The position numbers were made by a program, and so were the translations under genes. Source: JAAYBY01 sp964654125 (GTDB lineage: Bacteria; Bacillota; Clostridia; Saccharofermentanales; UBA5734). From it: a stretch of 16,545 nt of DNA. Location of the stretch: NCBI GenBank assembly GCA_964654125.1, contig CAZZGG010000052.1, positions 1 through 16,545 on the forward strand, in the 5' to 3' direction. The stretch's first letter is position 1; every line of letters begins with the position of its first letter. A model generated the notes under the pieces. It ran no database searches and had not been told where the DNA came from. It saw only the letters and a list, made by a program, of their open reading frames with translations. Of the stretch, positions 6,222 through 13,463 are shown in pieces.

Positions 6222-7637
6222 CTAGTGCAAACCACGCTGGCTGGCTAGGCCAATGGCCAGATGCGGCGGGGGCACCTCTCCTGTAAAACCGACCAGACGG
6301 CCATCTTGCACAAAGCTTTCATCACCGCTGTGTAAATTCTCAATTAAAAACGAGCTGAGTTCTGCCAGGACCTGGCTGTAGGCCGGATCCTGGGCCAGAT
6401 CATTATTTTCCGCTGGATCGTTTTTTAAGTCGAACAACTGCCTGATATTGTTAAAGGGATAGTAGATCAGCTTAAAACGCTGATCAGTTACCATCCGCGT
6501 GGCTAAAAACCCTTCTGAAATCTCGCCAAAAAGTTTTGTCCGGGCTGGCCCGGCCAGTAAATCCCGGCCCTCCACATGAGGGGGCACAGGCAGGCCGCAC
6601 AGGCTGAGGATGGTCGGCATGATATCCTCATGGCAGGCCAGGCGCGGATCAATCTGGCCGGCCCGCTCAGCCAGAGGCAGGCCACAAACCACTAGGGGCA
6701 CCCGGGCTGCTTCTTCATAAAAGACCCGCTTTCCGACTAGATCATGCTGAAAAAGCATATCGCCATGGTCACTGGTAAAAATGATCACTGTCTCATCCAG
6801 CAGGCCCTCTTCCCGAAGCGTGCCGATTAAAAGCCGGATCTGGTGGTCAATCTGGGTGCAAAGGGCATAAAAGGCTTTTTGGGCAGCCAGCTTATCCCTG
6901 GCATCATAAAGGGCCCGGGGTCCTTTGAGATCAGCCTGCAGGCGCTTCAGTGGTTCGGGCGGGTCCTGGCTCCAGTTGTCCGGCATGGCTGGATCAGGCT
7001 TTAGGTCAGCATACATATCAAGATAACATTGCAGCGGAACTAGGGGCGGATGGGGTTGGGTGTAGGAGACATAGAGAAAAAGATTTTTGCTTGGATCGCG
7101 CCGCTTGATCTGGCGCAGCGCCTGATTGGTCGTCCAGTTGGTCGGATGAGCATATTCCGGCAGATGCCAGGGCCTGGTGTAGTACTGGTTATTGCTCATG
7201 GCATGGGTGAAGGCCTGGCCGGCCAAGCCCTGTTCCACCAGCCAGTTTTCATAGTCATCAGTCACCCCGAACTGGATCCGGCCTTCTTCTGACAAGATCA
7301 CTTCATGAAAACCGATCCTATTGCGCTGGGGGTAGACATGCAGCTTGCCAACAGCCACAGTTTGATAGCCATTATCGGCCAGGCTAGAGGCCAGGGTCGG
7401 CACTTGGGGCATGGGCATCTTATCACTGTAGACCCGGTCACCATGGCTTTTGGGAAAAAGCCCAGTCATCTGGGAACGGCGGGCGGGTATGCAGACGGGG
7501 CAGCTGCTGTAGCAGCGGGTGAAACTGATCCCGGATCTGGCCAGGATATCCAGGGTCGGTGTTCTGATCTCCGGGTGGCCCCAGGCACCCAGCAGGCTGC
7601 CTGACCAGTGGTCTGTATTAATCAACAAAATATGCAT
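6222..7637 (-). CDS. Sulfatase (formylglycine-dependent, arylsulfatase family)
   Basis: 471 residues, a normal length for family S1 sulfatases, which hydrolyse sulfate esters of sugars or aryl compounds. The metal-binding start NTDHW has D9; C49-I-P-A-R53 is the C-x-P-x-R motif whose Cys is converted to formylglycine. GKLH near residue 107 supplies active-site Lys and His, and FTSDHGD (about 298-304) with the following GK supplies more metal ligands. The ATG is preceded by GGGAG at 7 bases. There is no signal peptide, so it is predicted cytoplasmic and to act on small imported sulfated molecules. No formylglycine-generating enzyme or anSME is encoded in the window. It heads the operon with the PLDc_N/ABC genes. 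A phosphonate monoester hydrolase-like activity is an alternative. Confidence 0.92.
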   Translation of the reverse strand: MHILLINTDHWSGSLLGAWGHPEIRTPTLDILARSGISFTRCYSSCPVCIPARRSQMTGLFPKSHGDRVYSDKMPMPQVPTLASSLADNGYQTVAVGKLHVYPQRNRIGFHEVILSEEGRIQFGVTDDYENWLVEQGLAGQAFTHAMSNNQYYTRPWHLPEYAHPTNWTTNQALRQIKRRDPSKNLFLYVSYTQPHPPLVPLQCYLDMYADLKPDPAMPDNWSQDPPEPLKRLQADLKGPRALYDARDKLAAQKAFYALCTQIDHQIRLLIGTLREEGLLDETVIIFTSDHGDMLFQHDLVGKRVFYEEAARVPLVVCGLPLAERAGQIDPRLACHEDIMPTILSLCGLPVPPHVEGRDLLAGPARTKLFGEISEGFLATRMVTDQRFKLIYYPFNNIRQLFDLKNDPAENNDLAQDPAYSQVLAELSSFLIENLHSGDESFVQDGRLVGFTGEVPPPHLAIGLASQRGLH

Positions 7638-7681
7638 GATCTAGCTCCCTTTCCGGCCGGCTGGCCTTGTTGCTTACTAGC

Positions 7682-7710
7682 ATTTTAACGCAAGAGGCAG
7701 GGTTTATAAA
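7682..7710 (-). promoter_or_regulatory. Candidate promoter of the sulfatase operon
   Basis: On the minus strand TTTATA (7705-7710), 17 bases, TAAAAT (7682-7687), about 45 bases before the sulfatase start. The -35 box is a weak match; the spacing and -10 are good. Confidence 0.35.
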
Positions 7711-7740
7711 ACAAAGCAGCTGGTGTTTTCTAATCTATTT

Positions 7741-7769
7741 TTGTGCTATGGTCTAACCGTATATATATT
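7741..7769 (+). promoter_or_regulatory. Candidate promoter of the Gfo/Idh/MocA gene
   Basis: TTGTGC (7741-7746), 17 bases, TATATT (7764-7769), 24 bases before the ATG at 7794. Together with the leftward promoter it makes 7638-7793 a divergent control region, so the two operons may be co-regulated. Confidence 0.4.
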
Positions 7770-7793
7770 TTAGATAACTGTGAGGTGCAAGCT

Positions 7794-8933
7794 ATGTTAA
7801 AAGTCGGTATTGCCGGAGTACGCGGCCTTTCTACCCTAATGGGCTTTAAGGCTCTGCCTGAAGTCCAGGTTCTAGCTATTTGTGACCTGGATGAAACTAT
7901 TTTGCAGAAAGTGCAAAAGGAGCATAATATCCCCAAGGCCTACCGCATTTATGATGATATGCTAGAATCTGACCTAGATGCGGTTGTTATTGCCACACCC
8001 ATGCAGTGCCATGTACCTCAGGCCATCGCGGCCCTCCAGGCCGGCAAGCATGTCCTGTCTGAGGTCACTGCCGGTGTGACCATGGATGAACTGTGGTGGC
8101 TGATTGAAAATGTCGAAGCATCTGGCAAAACCTACATGATGGCGGAAAACTATTGCTATATGCCGCAAAACCAGTTGATCCTGAGCCTGGTCCAGCAGGG
8201 CCTTTTAGGTGATGTCTACTATGCTGAAGGCGAGTATCTGCACAATCTGCTCTCACTTTTAACCTATAACTACGGCCTGCAGCACAGCGGCAAGACCTCC
8301 TGGCGCAAGTACTGGCAGCTGGGCAAGCACGGCGCCTACTATCCCACCCACAGCATCGGGCCGGTCATGCAATGGTTTGGCCAGGAAAGGATCCTCTCCC
8401 TGGCCTGCTATGGCACAGGCCACCACTGCCGGCCTGACCTGCGCCAGGAAGACACAAGCATCACCATGTGCCAGCTGACCGGCAACAAGCTGGCCCGGAT
8501 CCGCCTTGATGCCATCTCGCCCCGCCCCCACCAGATGACTTATTATACCATCCAGGGCACCAAGGGGGTGGTGGAGAGCTCCCGCCAGGCTGACCAGCCA
8601 GCCAATATCTGGTTGACCAGCAGCGGCCAGTCAGTTAATGAAGCCAGCTGGCAGCCCCTGTCGGATTACAAGCAGCATCTGCCCCAGCGCTACTGCACAG
8701 CCAGTGAGCAGGAGATAAAATCCGGCCATGGCGGGGGCGACTTTTTTGTTGTGGCAGATTTTGTCGACGCGATTCGCAACAATACAGCCCCGCCGATTGA
8801 TGTCTACAAGGCCTGTGAGTGGACAGCTGTCGGCCTGCTCAGCGAGCTTTCGATAACCAATAATGGCCGCCAGATTGACATGCCCCATTTCCGCAAGCAC
8901 ATGCCTCGCCAGGAGCAGATCATCCGTCTTTGA
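7794..8933 (+). CDS. Gfo/Idh/MocA-family protein, GH109-like variant
   Basis: 379 residues from the ATG at 7794, chosen for GAGGTG 6 bases upstream; a frame to 7743 would put 17 extra residues before the Rossmann strand. Residues 1-120 form the NAD(P)-binding fold (KVGIAGVRG, then AICDLD ending strand 2, then VVIATPMQCH). The usual EKP motif is replaced by E90-V91-T92 in GKHVLSEVTAG, so the catalytic Lys of sugar dehydrogenases is absent. MMAENYCYM (115-123) and YYPTHSIGPV (182-191, with H186) resemble the NAD-dependent alpha-N-acetylgalactosaminidases of family GH109, which also carry an EV-type motif and YPTHG. I infer a glycosidase-type or isomerising role on a sugar rather than simple oxidation. 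It is divergent from the sulfatase operon. Confidence 0.85.
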   Translation: MLKVGIAGVRGLSTLMGFKALPEVQVLAICDLDETILQKVQKEHNIPKAYRIYDDMLESDLDAVVIATPMQCHVPQAIAALQAGKHVLSEVTAGVTMDELWWLIENVEASGKTYMMAENYCYMPQNQLILSLVQQGLLGDVYYAEGEYLHNLLSLLTYNYGLQHSGKTSWRKYWQLGKHGAYYPTHSIGPVMQWFGQERILSLACYGTGHHCRPDLRQEDTSITMCQLTGNKLARIRLDAISPRPHQMTYYTIQGTKGVVESSRQADQPANIWLTSSGQSVNEASWQPLSDYKQHLPQRYCTASEQEIKSGHGGGDFFVVADFVDAIRNNTAPPIDVYKACEWTAVGLLSELSITNNGRQIDMPHFRKHMPRQEQIIRL

Positions 8934-9108
8934 CAGAACCAGCCTGGCCTTTTTTCCTGTGCCGGACACATTCAGTCAAAAGATATTCGATCTGGCCGTT
9001 GAGCGAACGGAAATCCGCCTCGGCCCAGGCTGCCAGTTCGGCATAGAGCCGGGCCGAGATACGCAGGGGAATCTGCCTTTTTTTCGCAGCTGTCTCTTCT
9101 TTAGCCAT
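8920..9108 (-). CDS. Arc-like ribbon-helix-helix DNA-binding protein
   Basis: 62 residues. Residues 12-16 (QIPLR) make the DNA-binding strand, followed by two helices LYAELAAWAEAD and NGQIEYLLTECVRHR, which is the Arc/MetJ ribbon-helix-helix layout. Small proteins of this kind with an ADFRSLNGQIEYLL-type second helix are often found beside SPFH/band-7 genes in Bacillota. Its ATG lies 2 bases after the stop of the SPFH gene, so translation is coupled. Its last 14 bases overlap the end of the convergent Gfo/Idh/MocA gene. A role as repressor of its own operon is plausible given the palindrome in the upstream promoter. Confidence 0.8.
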   Translation of the reverse strand: MAKEETAAKKRQIPLRISARLYAELAAWAEADFRSLNGQIEYLLTECVRHRKKGQAGSVKDG

Positions 9109-9110
9109 GC

Positions 9111-10130
9111 TTAATAAAGGCTGCCACTGTTAACTATGGGCTGAGCGTCCTTGCTACCACACAGGACCACCAGCAGATTGGAGACCATGGCAGCCTTCCT
9201 CTCTTCATCCAGTTCCACGATATTATTCTCACCCAGCTTTTCCAGCGCCATCTCAACCATGCCGACAGCGCCATCGACGATCATCTTCCTGGCATCGATC
9301 ACAGCACTGGCCTGCTGCCTTTGCAGCATAGCTGCGGCAATTTCTGGAGCATAAGCCAGGTAAGTGATGCGGGCTTCGATAATCTCCAGGCCGGCAGCAG
9401 CAACCTTATCCTGGATTTCCTGGCGGATCCTGTCCGCCACCAGGGCACTGGAGCCGCGCAGGCTGCCCTCGTCCGGTTCACCGTCCCCGGTGGTATCGAT
9501 ACCCTGGGCCACATCATAAGGATAGATACGGACAATGTTGCGCACAGCACTGTCACATTGCAAGGAAAGATACTCCTTAAAATTGTCGACATCAAAGACG
9601 GCCTTGGCTGTATCCACCACCCGCCACATCACAGCGATACCGATTTCTATCGGGTTACCCAGGACATCGTTGACCTTTTGCTTTTGATTATTCAGGGTCA
9701 TGATCTTGAGAGAGATCTTTTTGCCAGCTTCAGCACTGACGGTCTTGCCATCTGCACCTTTAGCCAGCTTTAAGGCAGAAGCTGAATCCACATCACCACT
9801 TTGGCCCAAACGGGTCTGAGCAGCCGGATTGACCGCTCCTGAAAATGGATGCACAAAATAAAAGCCGGCCTGCTTGATACTGCCGGTGTATTCGCCGAAC
9901 AAGGTCAAAACCAGAGCTTCCTGCGGCTTTATCACCTTAAGGCCCATGAAAAGGAGCATTCCTACCACAAGACCAACTATCCCTGCCACTAAAGGCAGGG
10001 CACCGATATTATTGCCTGCATCCAGCAAACTACCGCCAATTATAAGCACAGCCAGAGCAGCCAGGTTAAAAATGATGATCAGGACCAGGGCTGGCAGACC
10101 AGCTTTGGGCCGCATGATTTTTTCTTCCAT
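9111..10130 (-). CDS. SPFH/band-7 domain membrane protein
   Basis: 339 residues; ATG at 10130 with AGGAGGT about 6 bases upstream. Two hydrophobic segments (about 13-36 and 43-65) anchor it, then an SPFH core begins with KVIKPQEALVLTLFGEYTGSIKQAGFYFVHPF-type sequence and continues through VMWRVVDTAKAVFDVDNFKEYL. A helical part rich in Ala/Glu (AAAMLQRQQASAVIDARK) mediates oligomer formation in this family. The insert IDTTGDGEPDEG (about 212-223) looks like a short acidic calcium-type loop. SPFH proteins form large rings that organise membrane domains and scaffold proteases. It is co-transcribed with the ribbon-helix-helix protein gene. Confidence 0.9.
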   Translation of the reverse strand: MEEKIMRPKAGLPALVLIIIFNLAALAVLIIGGSLLDAGNNIGALPLVAGIVGLVVGMLLFMGLKVIKPQEALVLTLFGEYTGSIKQAGFYFVHPFSGAVNPAAQTRLGQSGDVDSASALKLAKGADGKTVSAEAGKKISLKIMTLNNQKQKVNDVLGNPIEIGIAVMWRVVDTAKAVFDVDNFKEYLSLQCDSAVRNIVRIYPYDVAQGIDTTGDGEPDEGSLRGSSALVADRIRQEIQDKVAAAGLEIIEARITYLAYAPEIAAAMLQRQQASAVIDARKMIVDGAVGMVEMALEKLGENNIVELDEERKAAMVSNLLVVLCGSKDAQPIVNSGSLY

Positions 10131-10157
10131 ACTTTTACCTCCTGATGATTTATATTT

Positions 10158-10172
10158 ATATCATTATGATAT
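10158..10172. promoter_or_regulatory. Palindrome ATATCA-TTA-TGATAT over the -10 box (candidate operator)
   Basis: A perfect 6-bp inverted repeat with a 3-base centre covers the -10 box of the SPFH promoter. Arc-type proteins bind short palindromes as dimers of dimers, so the RHH protein encoded at the end of this operon is the obvious candidate ligand; that link is inference. Confidence 0.5.
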
Positions 10173-10194
10173 CACTTTGATTTGAATTAAGCAA
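10166..10194 (-). promoter_or_regulatory. Promoter of the SPFH-RHH operon
   Basis: On the minus strand TTGCTT (10189-10194), 17 bases, TATCAT (10166-10171). It lies about 35 bases before the SPFH start and just beyond the terminator at 10195-10223. Confidence 0.55.
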
Positions 10195-10223
10195 GGAAAA
10201 AACAGGCCTGGCCTGTTTTTTTC
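10195..10223. terminator. Bidirectional intrinsic terminator
   Basis: Stem AACAGGC / GCCTGTT with a CTG loop, flanked by A and T runs on both sides, so it works in either direction. It closes the leftward operon that ends with the metallophosphoesterase gene at 10244. Confidence 0.85.
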
Positions 10224-10243
10224 TATTCTCCAAAGACAATCTG

Positions 10244-11059
10244 CTAGTTAAGGCACAATTTGTCTAGTTCTAGCTCGTAGCTGGCCTGAGCCCCGTAACC
10301 TTTAATGCTGACGATATCATTAGTTAGAGTCAAGATGGCATAGGCATTATTAGTCAGACCGGATCCTTCACACATGGCCGCAAAGGTCACATAATCAATT
10401 CCTGCTTGTTGCTGGTAAAAACCCGGGTGATAGTGGCCCTGCAGGACAATAATCTGCTTGGGACTTTTTTGCAGGATCTGGCGTACCTGGCCGGCATTAC
10501 GCACACAGTGCGGGTCAAGCTGGCCATCTGCTGTTAGTCTCTCATCCAGGTTTTGGTGCACACAGACCAGGACCAGAGGCTGGTCTGCCTCCAGCAGATC
10601 CTGCTCCAGCCAATCCAGCTGCTGGAGGGGCAGGTAGGTGTCGCGCCAGTCCCAGGCCAGTCCCTCTGTTGCCTGACCAGTTTCACTAAAGCCTGCATCC
10701 AGTAAGATCAGATGCAGGCCAGCTAGATCAAAACTAATCGGCGCCGCTGATTTTTGGGTAAAAGCCCTTGTAAAATCCGCTTTGCTCAGCCATTCCAGGT
10801 CATGGTTGCCGGACAGGTGGAGAAAGGGCAGGTCAAAACCGGCCAGTAATCTTTGTAAATGGGCCAGGCTGATTTCATCTAGGCCAGCCAGGCCACGGCA
10901 ATCAATGCTGTCGCCCAGATTGAGACAAAAATCCACTTTTTCGTGGGCAAAATGGGTCAAGGCCTGGGCCAGCTTAGGCAGGGAATCGGGCAAATAACGG
11001 CTGCCATATTGCACCTGCCTATTGTAATGAATGTCAGTAACAATACCGATCTTAATCAC
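10244..11059 (-). CDS. Calcineurin-like metallophosphoesterase
   Basis: 271 residues with all family motifs in order: D9-x-H11, GD at 49-50, GNHD at 84-87, H168 in CVHQN and GHYH at 208-211, which bind two metal ions. No signal peptide or membrane segment is seen, so it is cytoplasmic; substrate could be a phosphomonoester, a cyclic nucleotide or a phosphosugar. It starts with GTG at 11059, with AAAGGA 8 bases upstream, and overlaps the esterase gene by 8 bases, so it is likely translated by coupling. It is the last gene before the terminator at 10195-10223. Confidence 0.9.
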   Translation of the reverse strand: MIKIGIVTDIHYNRQVQYGSRYLPDSLPKLAQALTHFAHEKVDFCLNLGDSIDCRGLAGLDEISLAHLQRLLAGFDLPFLHLSGNHDLEWLSKADFTRAFTQKSAAPISFDLAGLHLILLDAGFSETGQATEGLAWDWRDTYLPLQQLDWLEQDLLEADQPLVLVCVHQNLDERLTADGQLDPHCVRNAGQVRQILQKSPKQIIVLQGHYHPGFYQQQAGIDYVTFAAMCEGSGLTNNAYAILTLTNDIVSIKGYGAQASYELELDKLCLN

Positions 11060-12152
11060 TAGTCAGGTCCTTTCCCACATAAGCCATGAAACGCTGCCAG
11101 TCAGTCCGACTGAAAAAATGGCTGCCGGGCCGGCGCTGATAGGCTAGCTCCCCATCTGCCCTGATACAGTCATCAGATGGCCAGCTATCGGGTGTGACCA
11201 GACCGCTCAAACCGATTCTTTGATAAACCTCGCTGGCTGCCAGAGCAGCCAAAAACTCTGCCTGCGGATCGGCCCAGCTGTCCTCAGCCGCACTGGCTAT
11301 ATAAACTCGGCGCGGTGCACTGGCTGCAATCAGGAAATGCTGGTCAAAAGGCAGCTCATCTTCCCTATCGGCATAAGCGCGGTAAGTAGGACAGAACCAA
11401 TAGGGAAAACGGCTGGTGATGGCCGTTATATCCTCACCAGTCTTGCCTCTGGTCAGGGCAGCTCCGGAACAGCCTGAGTCATTACTGATCACATACTGGA
11501 AACGTTCATCCTGGGCTCCGGCCCACAGGGCAGTCTTGCCCAGGCGGGAATGGCCAACTACGGCAGCCCTGGCCAGGTCAAGCGGCAAGCCGGCAGCTTG
11601 CTGGGCCAAGGCAAAATCCAGCACACGCGAGGCGGCCCAGGCCCACATCGCTACCTTACCCCAACTAGCCGGCTTTGCGAGATCTACTGGAAAAAATGTG
11701 GGCAGGCCGACAGCAAAGTCGTCCTGGCGGTCCGGGCTGATATCCTGGTAGTAGAGATTAAAAACAGCAAAGCCGTTGTCAATAATCTCTTCTGCAGGCA
11801 GGTACCTGTCCGGCACTTCCGGTCTGAAGGCCAGATGAATGAAAAAGGGCCAGCCTCCGGCAGGGGCCGGCCGAGACGGCACTAGGCAGGTCACCGGGAA
11901 GGTAAAGCGGCCCAGAGGTAGATCAAGGCTCAGGGCAAATCTTTTCTGCCAGGCTTTGCCAGCCAGTACTCTTTCGTCTGCCAGCAGCCTAGTGCTAGGC
12001 AGGACTGGCAAAGGCGATCTACCATAGATATGGCTGGTCAGGATCCTCAGGATCTCCTGGCGTCTTTGGGCCCAGCTTTGCTCCTTCTGGGGCCAGAGGG
12101 CAGGCAGGTTTTTTTGAGCCAGTTCTTGTTTTAGAAAAATTAACTTATCCAT
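11052..12152 (-). CDS. CE15-like carbohydrate esterase (alpha/beta hydrolase)
   Basis: 366 residues, ATG with AAGGAG 6 bases upstream. The nucleophile motif is G200-H-S202-R-L-G-K206, followed by ALWAGAQDERF and NDSGCSGAAL, the arrangement of bacterial glucuronoyl esterase (CE15) relatives. Acid residues in AEDSWADPQAEF (289-300) and the His in RPGSHFFSRTDWQRF (H345) would complete the triad. Characterised CE15 enzymes cleave esters of 4-O-methyl-glucuronate in lignin-carbohydrate complexes and are secreted; this one has no signal peptide, so a soluble oligosaccharide substrate is more likely. It lies 12 bases after the UroD-like gene and overlaps the phosphoesterase gene. An acetylxylan-type esterase is the main alternative. 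Confidence 0.82.
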   Translation of the reverse strand: MDKLIFLKQELAQKNLPALWPQKEQSWAQRRQEILRILTSHIYGRSPLPVLPSTRLLADERVLAGKAWQKRFALSLDLPLGRFTFPVTCLVPSRPAPAGGWPFFIHLAFRPEVPDRYLPAEEIIDNGFAVFNLYYQDISPDRQDDFAVGLPTFFPVDLAKPASWGKVAMWAWAASRVLDFALAQQAAGLPLDLARAAVVGHSRLGKTALWAGAQDERFQYVISNDSGCSGAALTRGKTGEDITAITSRFPYWFCPTYRAYADREDELPFDQHFLIAASAPRRVYIASAAEDSWADPQAEFLAALAASEVYQRIGLSGLVTPDSWPSDDCIRADGELAYQRRPGSHFFSRTDWQRFMAYVGKDLTSD

Positions 12153-12164
12153 GCTAATCTCCTT

Positions 12165-13385
12165 TTAGGAATGGACCAGATCCATGACAATATCGGCCCA
12201 GGCCTTCAAGTGATCGGGCTGGTAGGCCACTGAGCTGATGTCCTTTAGCACTAACTCAAAAGAACAGCCGGCCTGGCGGCAGACCTTGATGATATGCCCG
12301 ACCTCCCGCCTGATTGTCTCTTCTGAAAAGGCATCCGCCACATGAGCTGGATTGGGTTTGGCTGAATAAACAAAATCCGGACCGATAATCTCAGCCGCAC
12401 TGGCAAAATCGGCCCAGGGTGTGATTGAGACCTTACGCAGATGGGGTATCTTGCGCACAATGTCCATCTTCTTGTCCAGGGGTTCACAGCAGCCATAATA
12501 GACCAGGCCAAAGGGCTCCATGGCTTTGGCTTGATAGTCAATATCAAATTCCTCATGCATGGCCGGGGAAACAGAAGCAAAAATCTGGGCCATGGCACGG
12601 CCCCAGACATTTTGGCGCAGGACCGGCTGGCCCTCCTTTGTTTCTAGCTCATCACAAAGGCCGGCTGTGCAGTGAATCAACAGGGGCTGGGGATCAAGCA
12701 GGTCCAGCTCCTCATATTGGCGGTATCTTTCCACCAGCATGTCAGTCACCCTGGCCATGATGGCATGGGAGTGCTCCGGCCTTTCCGCCAGATCAATCAG
12801 AAGCGGTGTGACTCCGCGATAGACCGAAATCAGGTCCCACTGGGAAAAGTAGCTGCTGTGGCCCGTGATCTTAACCGGCAGGCTAGCTCCGACCGCCTCA
12901 GCTATTTTTTCATAAAGCGCTTCAGTGGCAGCCTTTTCATATGTCAAGCGAGGCAGCTGGATCTGGTCCAGGCTGGCTGGATCGGCCAGCTGGTCAATAT
13001 AACTGTGTGAGACAATATTATTCGCCTGATCGGTAGCCAGGGTTTCCTCCTGGACAGCCATGCCACCCCTGATGCCACCGATAATTTTCGTCACCGGCAA
13101 AAAGTCCGGCAGGATCATATCAACCGGATGATGGTGCCACTGGTAGAGCTTGCGCCGCATGAACTGTTCTGCTGCCCTGAAATCAGGATCCTGGCAGACC
13201 AGGTCCAGCTGGCCATCTCTGGCCAGCTCATGCCAGGGCTGCTCATCGATCAGGACAACAGGCCTTTGCATGCGCAGACCGTTAACAGCCCGGTAGAGCT
13301 CAGCGTTAAATTGATTGCGTGGATCAGCAGCCGCGTCACTGTATTGCTTGGCCAGATCGCGCAGGATCTTGATCTCCTTAACCAT
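12165..13385 (-). CDS. UroD-like / corrinoid methyltransferase-like protein
   Basis: 406 residues. I chose ATG 13385 because GAGGTG lies 6 bases upstream; a GTG start three codons earlier would overlap that site. The fold family is that of uroporphyrinogen decarboxylase and MtaA/MtbA methyltransferases. Visible marks are HCTAGLCDEL (238-247), with a His-Cys pair and a second Cys, YYGCCEPLDKK (296-306) and SAKPNPAHVA. The Cys and His residues could hold the zinc used by cobalamin-dependent methyltransferases. True HemE enzymes are about 340 residues and lack the YGCCEP segment, so haem synthesis is unlikely. Such paralogues often sit in sugar or aromatic-methyl-ether gene clusters of anaerobes. 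It leads the operon with the esterase and phosphoesterase. Confidence 0.8.
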   Translation of the reverse strand: MVKEIKILRDLAKQYSDAAADPRNQFNAELYRAVNGLRMQRPVVLIDEQPWHELARDGQLDLVCQDPDFRAAEQFMRRKLYQWHHHPVDMILPDFLPVTKIIGGIRGGMAVQEETLATDQANNIVSHSYIDQLADPASLDQIQLPRLTYEKAATEALYEKIAEAVGASLPVKITGHSSYFSQWDLISVYRGVTPLLIDLAERPEHSHAIMARVTDMLVERYRQYEELDLLDPQPLLIHCTAGLCDELETKEGQPVLRQNVWGRAMAQIFASVSPAMHEEFDIDYQAKAMEPFGLVYYGCCEPLDKKMDIVRKIPHLRKVSITPWADFASAAEIIGPDFVYSAKPNPAHVADAFSEETIRREVGHIIKVCRQAGCSFELVLKDISSVAYQPDHLKAWADIVMDLVHS

Positions 13386-13416
13386 GTTGTTCACCTCAAA
13401 GAAAATATATGGTTTT

Positions 13417-13449
13417 AAAAAGGCCGGGCACTGCCCGGCCCTCTTTTTA
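13417..13449. terminator. Strong intrinsic terminator, 8-bp GC stem
   Basis: Stem GGCCGGGC / GCCCGGCC with an ACT loop, and A/T runs on both sides. It lies 3' of the leftward 72-residue gene and only about 30 bases before the UroD-like gene, leaving little room for a separate promoter there; the latter may depend on read-through. Confidence 0.9.
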
Positions 13450-13463
13450 GTCCAGCTTTCATT

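Noticed and set aside
11416..11885. Rightward ORFs over the esterase gene
   Set aside because: They lie antisense to a gene with the GHSRLGK motif, and show no family features.
12165..13385. True uroporphyrinogen decarboxylase (hemE)
   Set aside because: Too long, carries a YYGCCEP segment absent from HemE, and has no haem-synthesis genes nearby.
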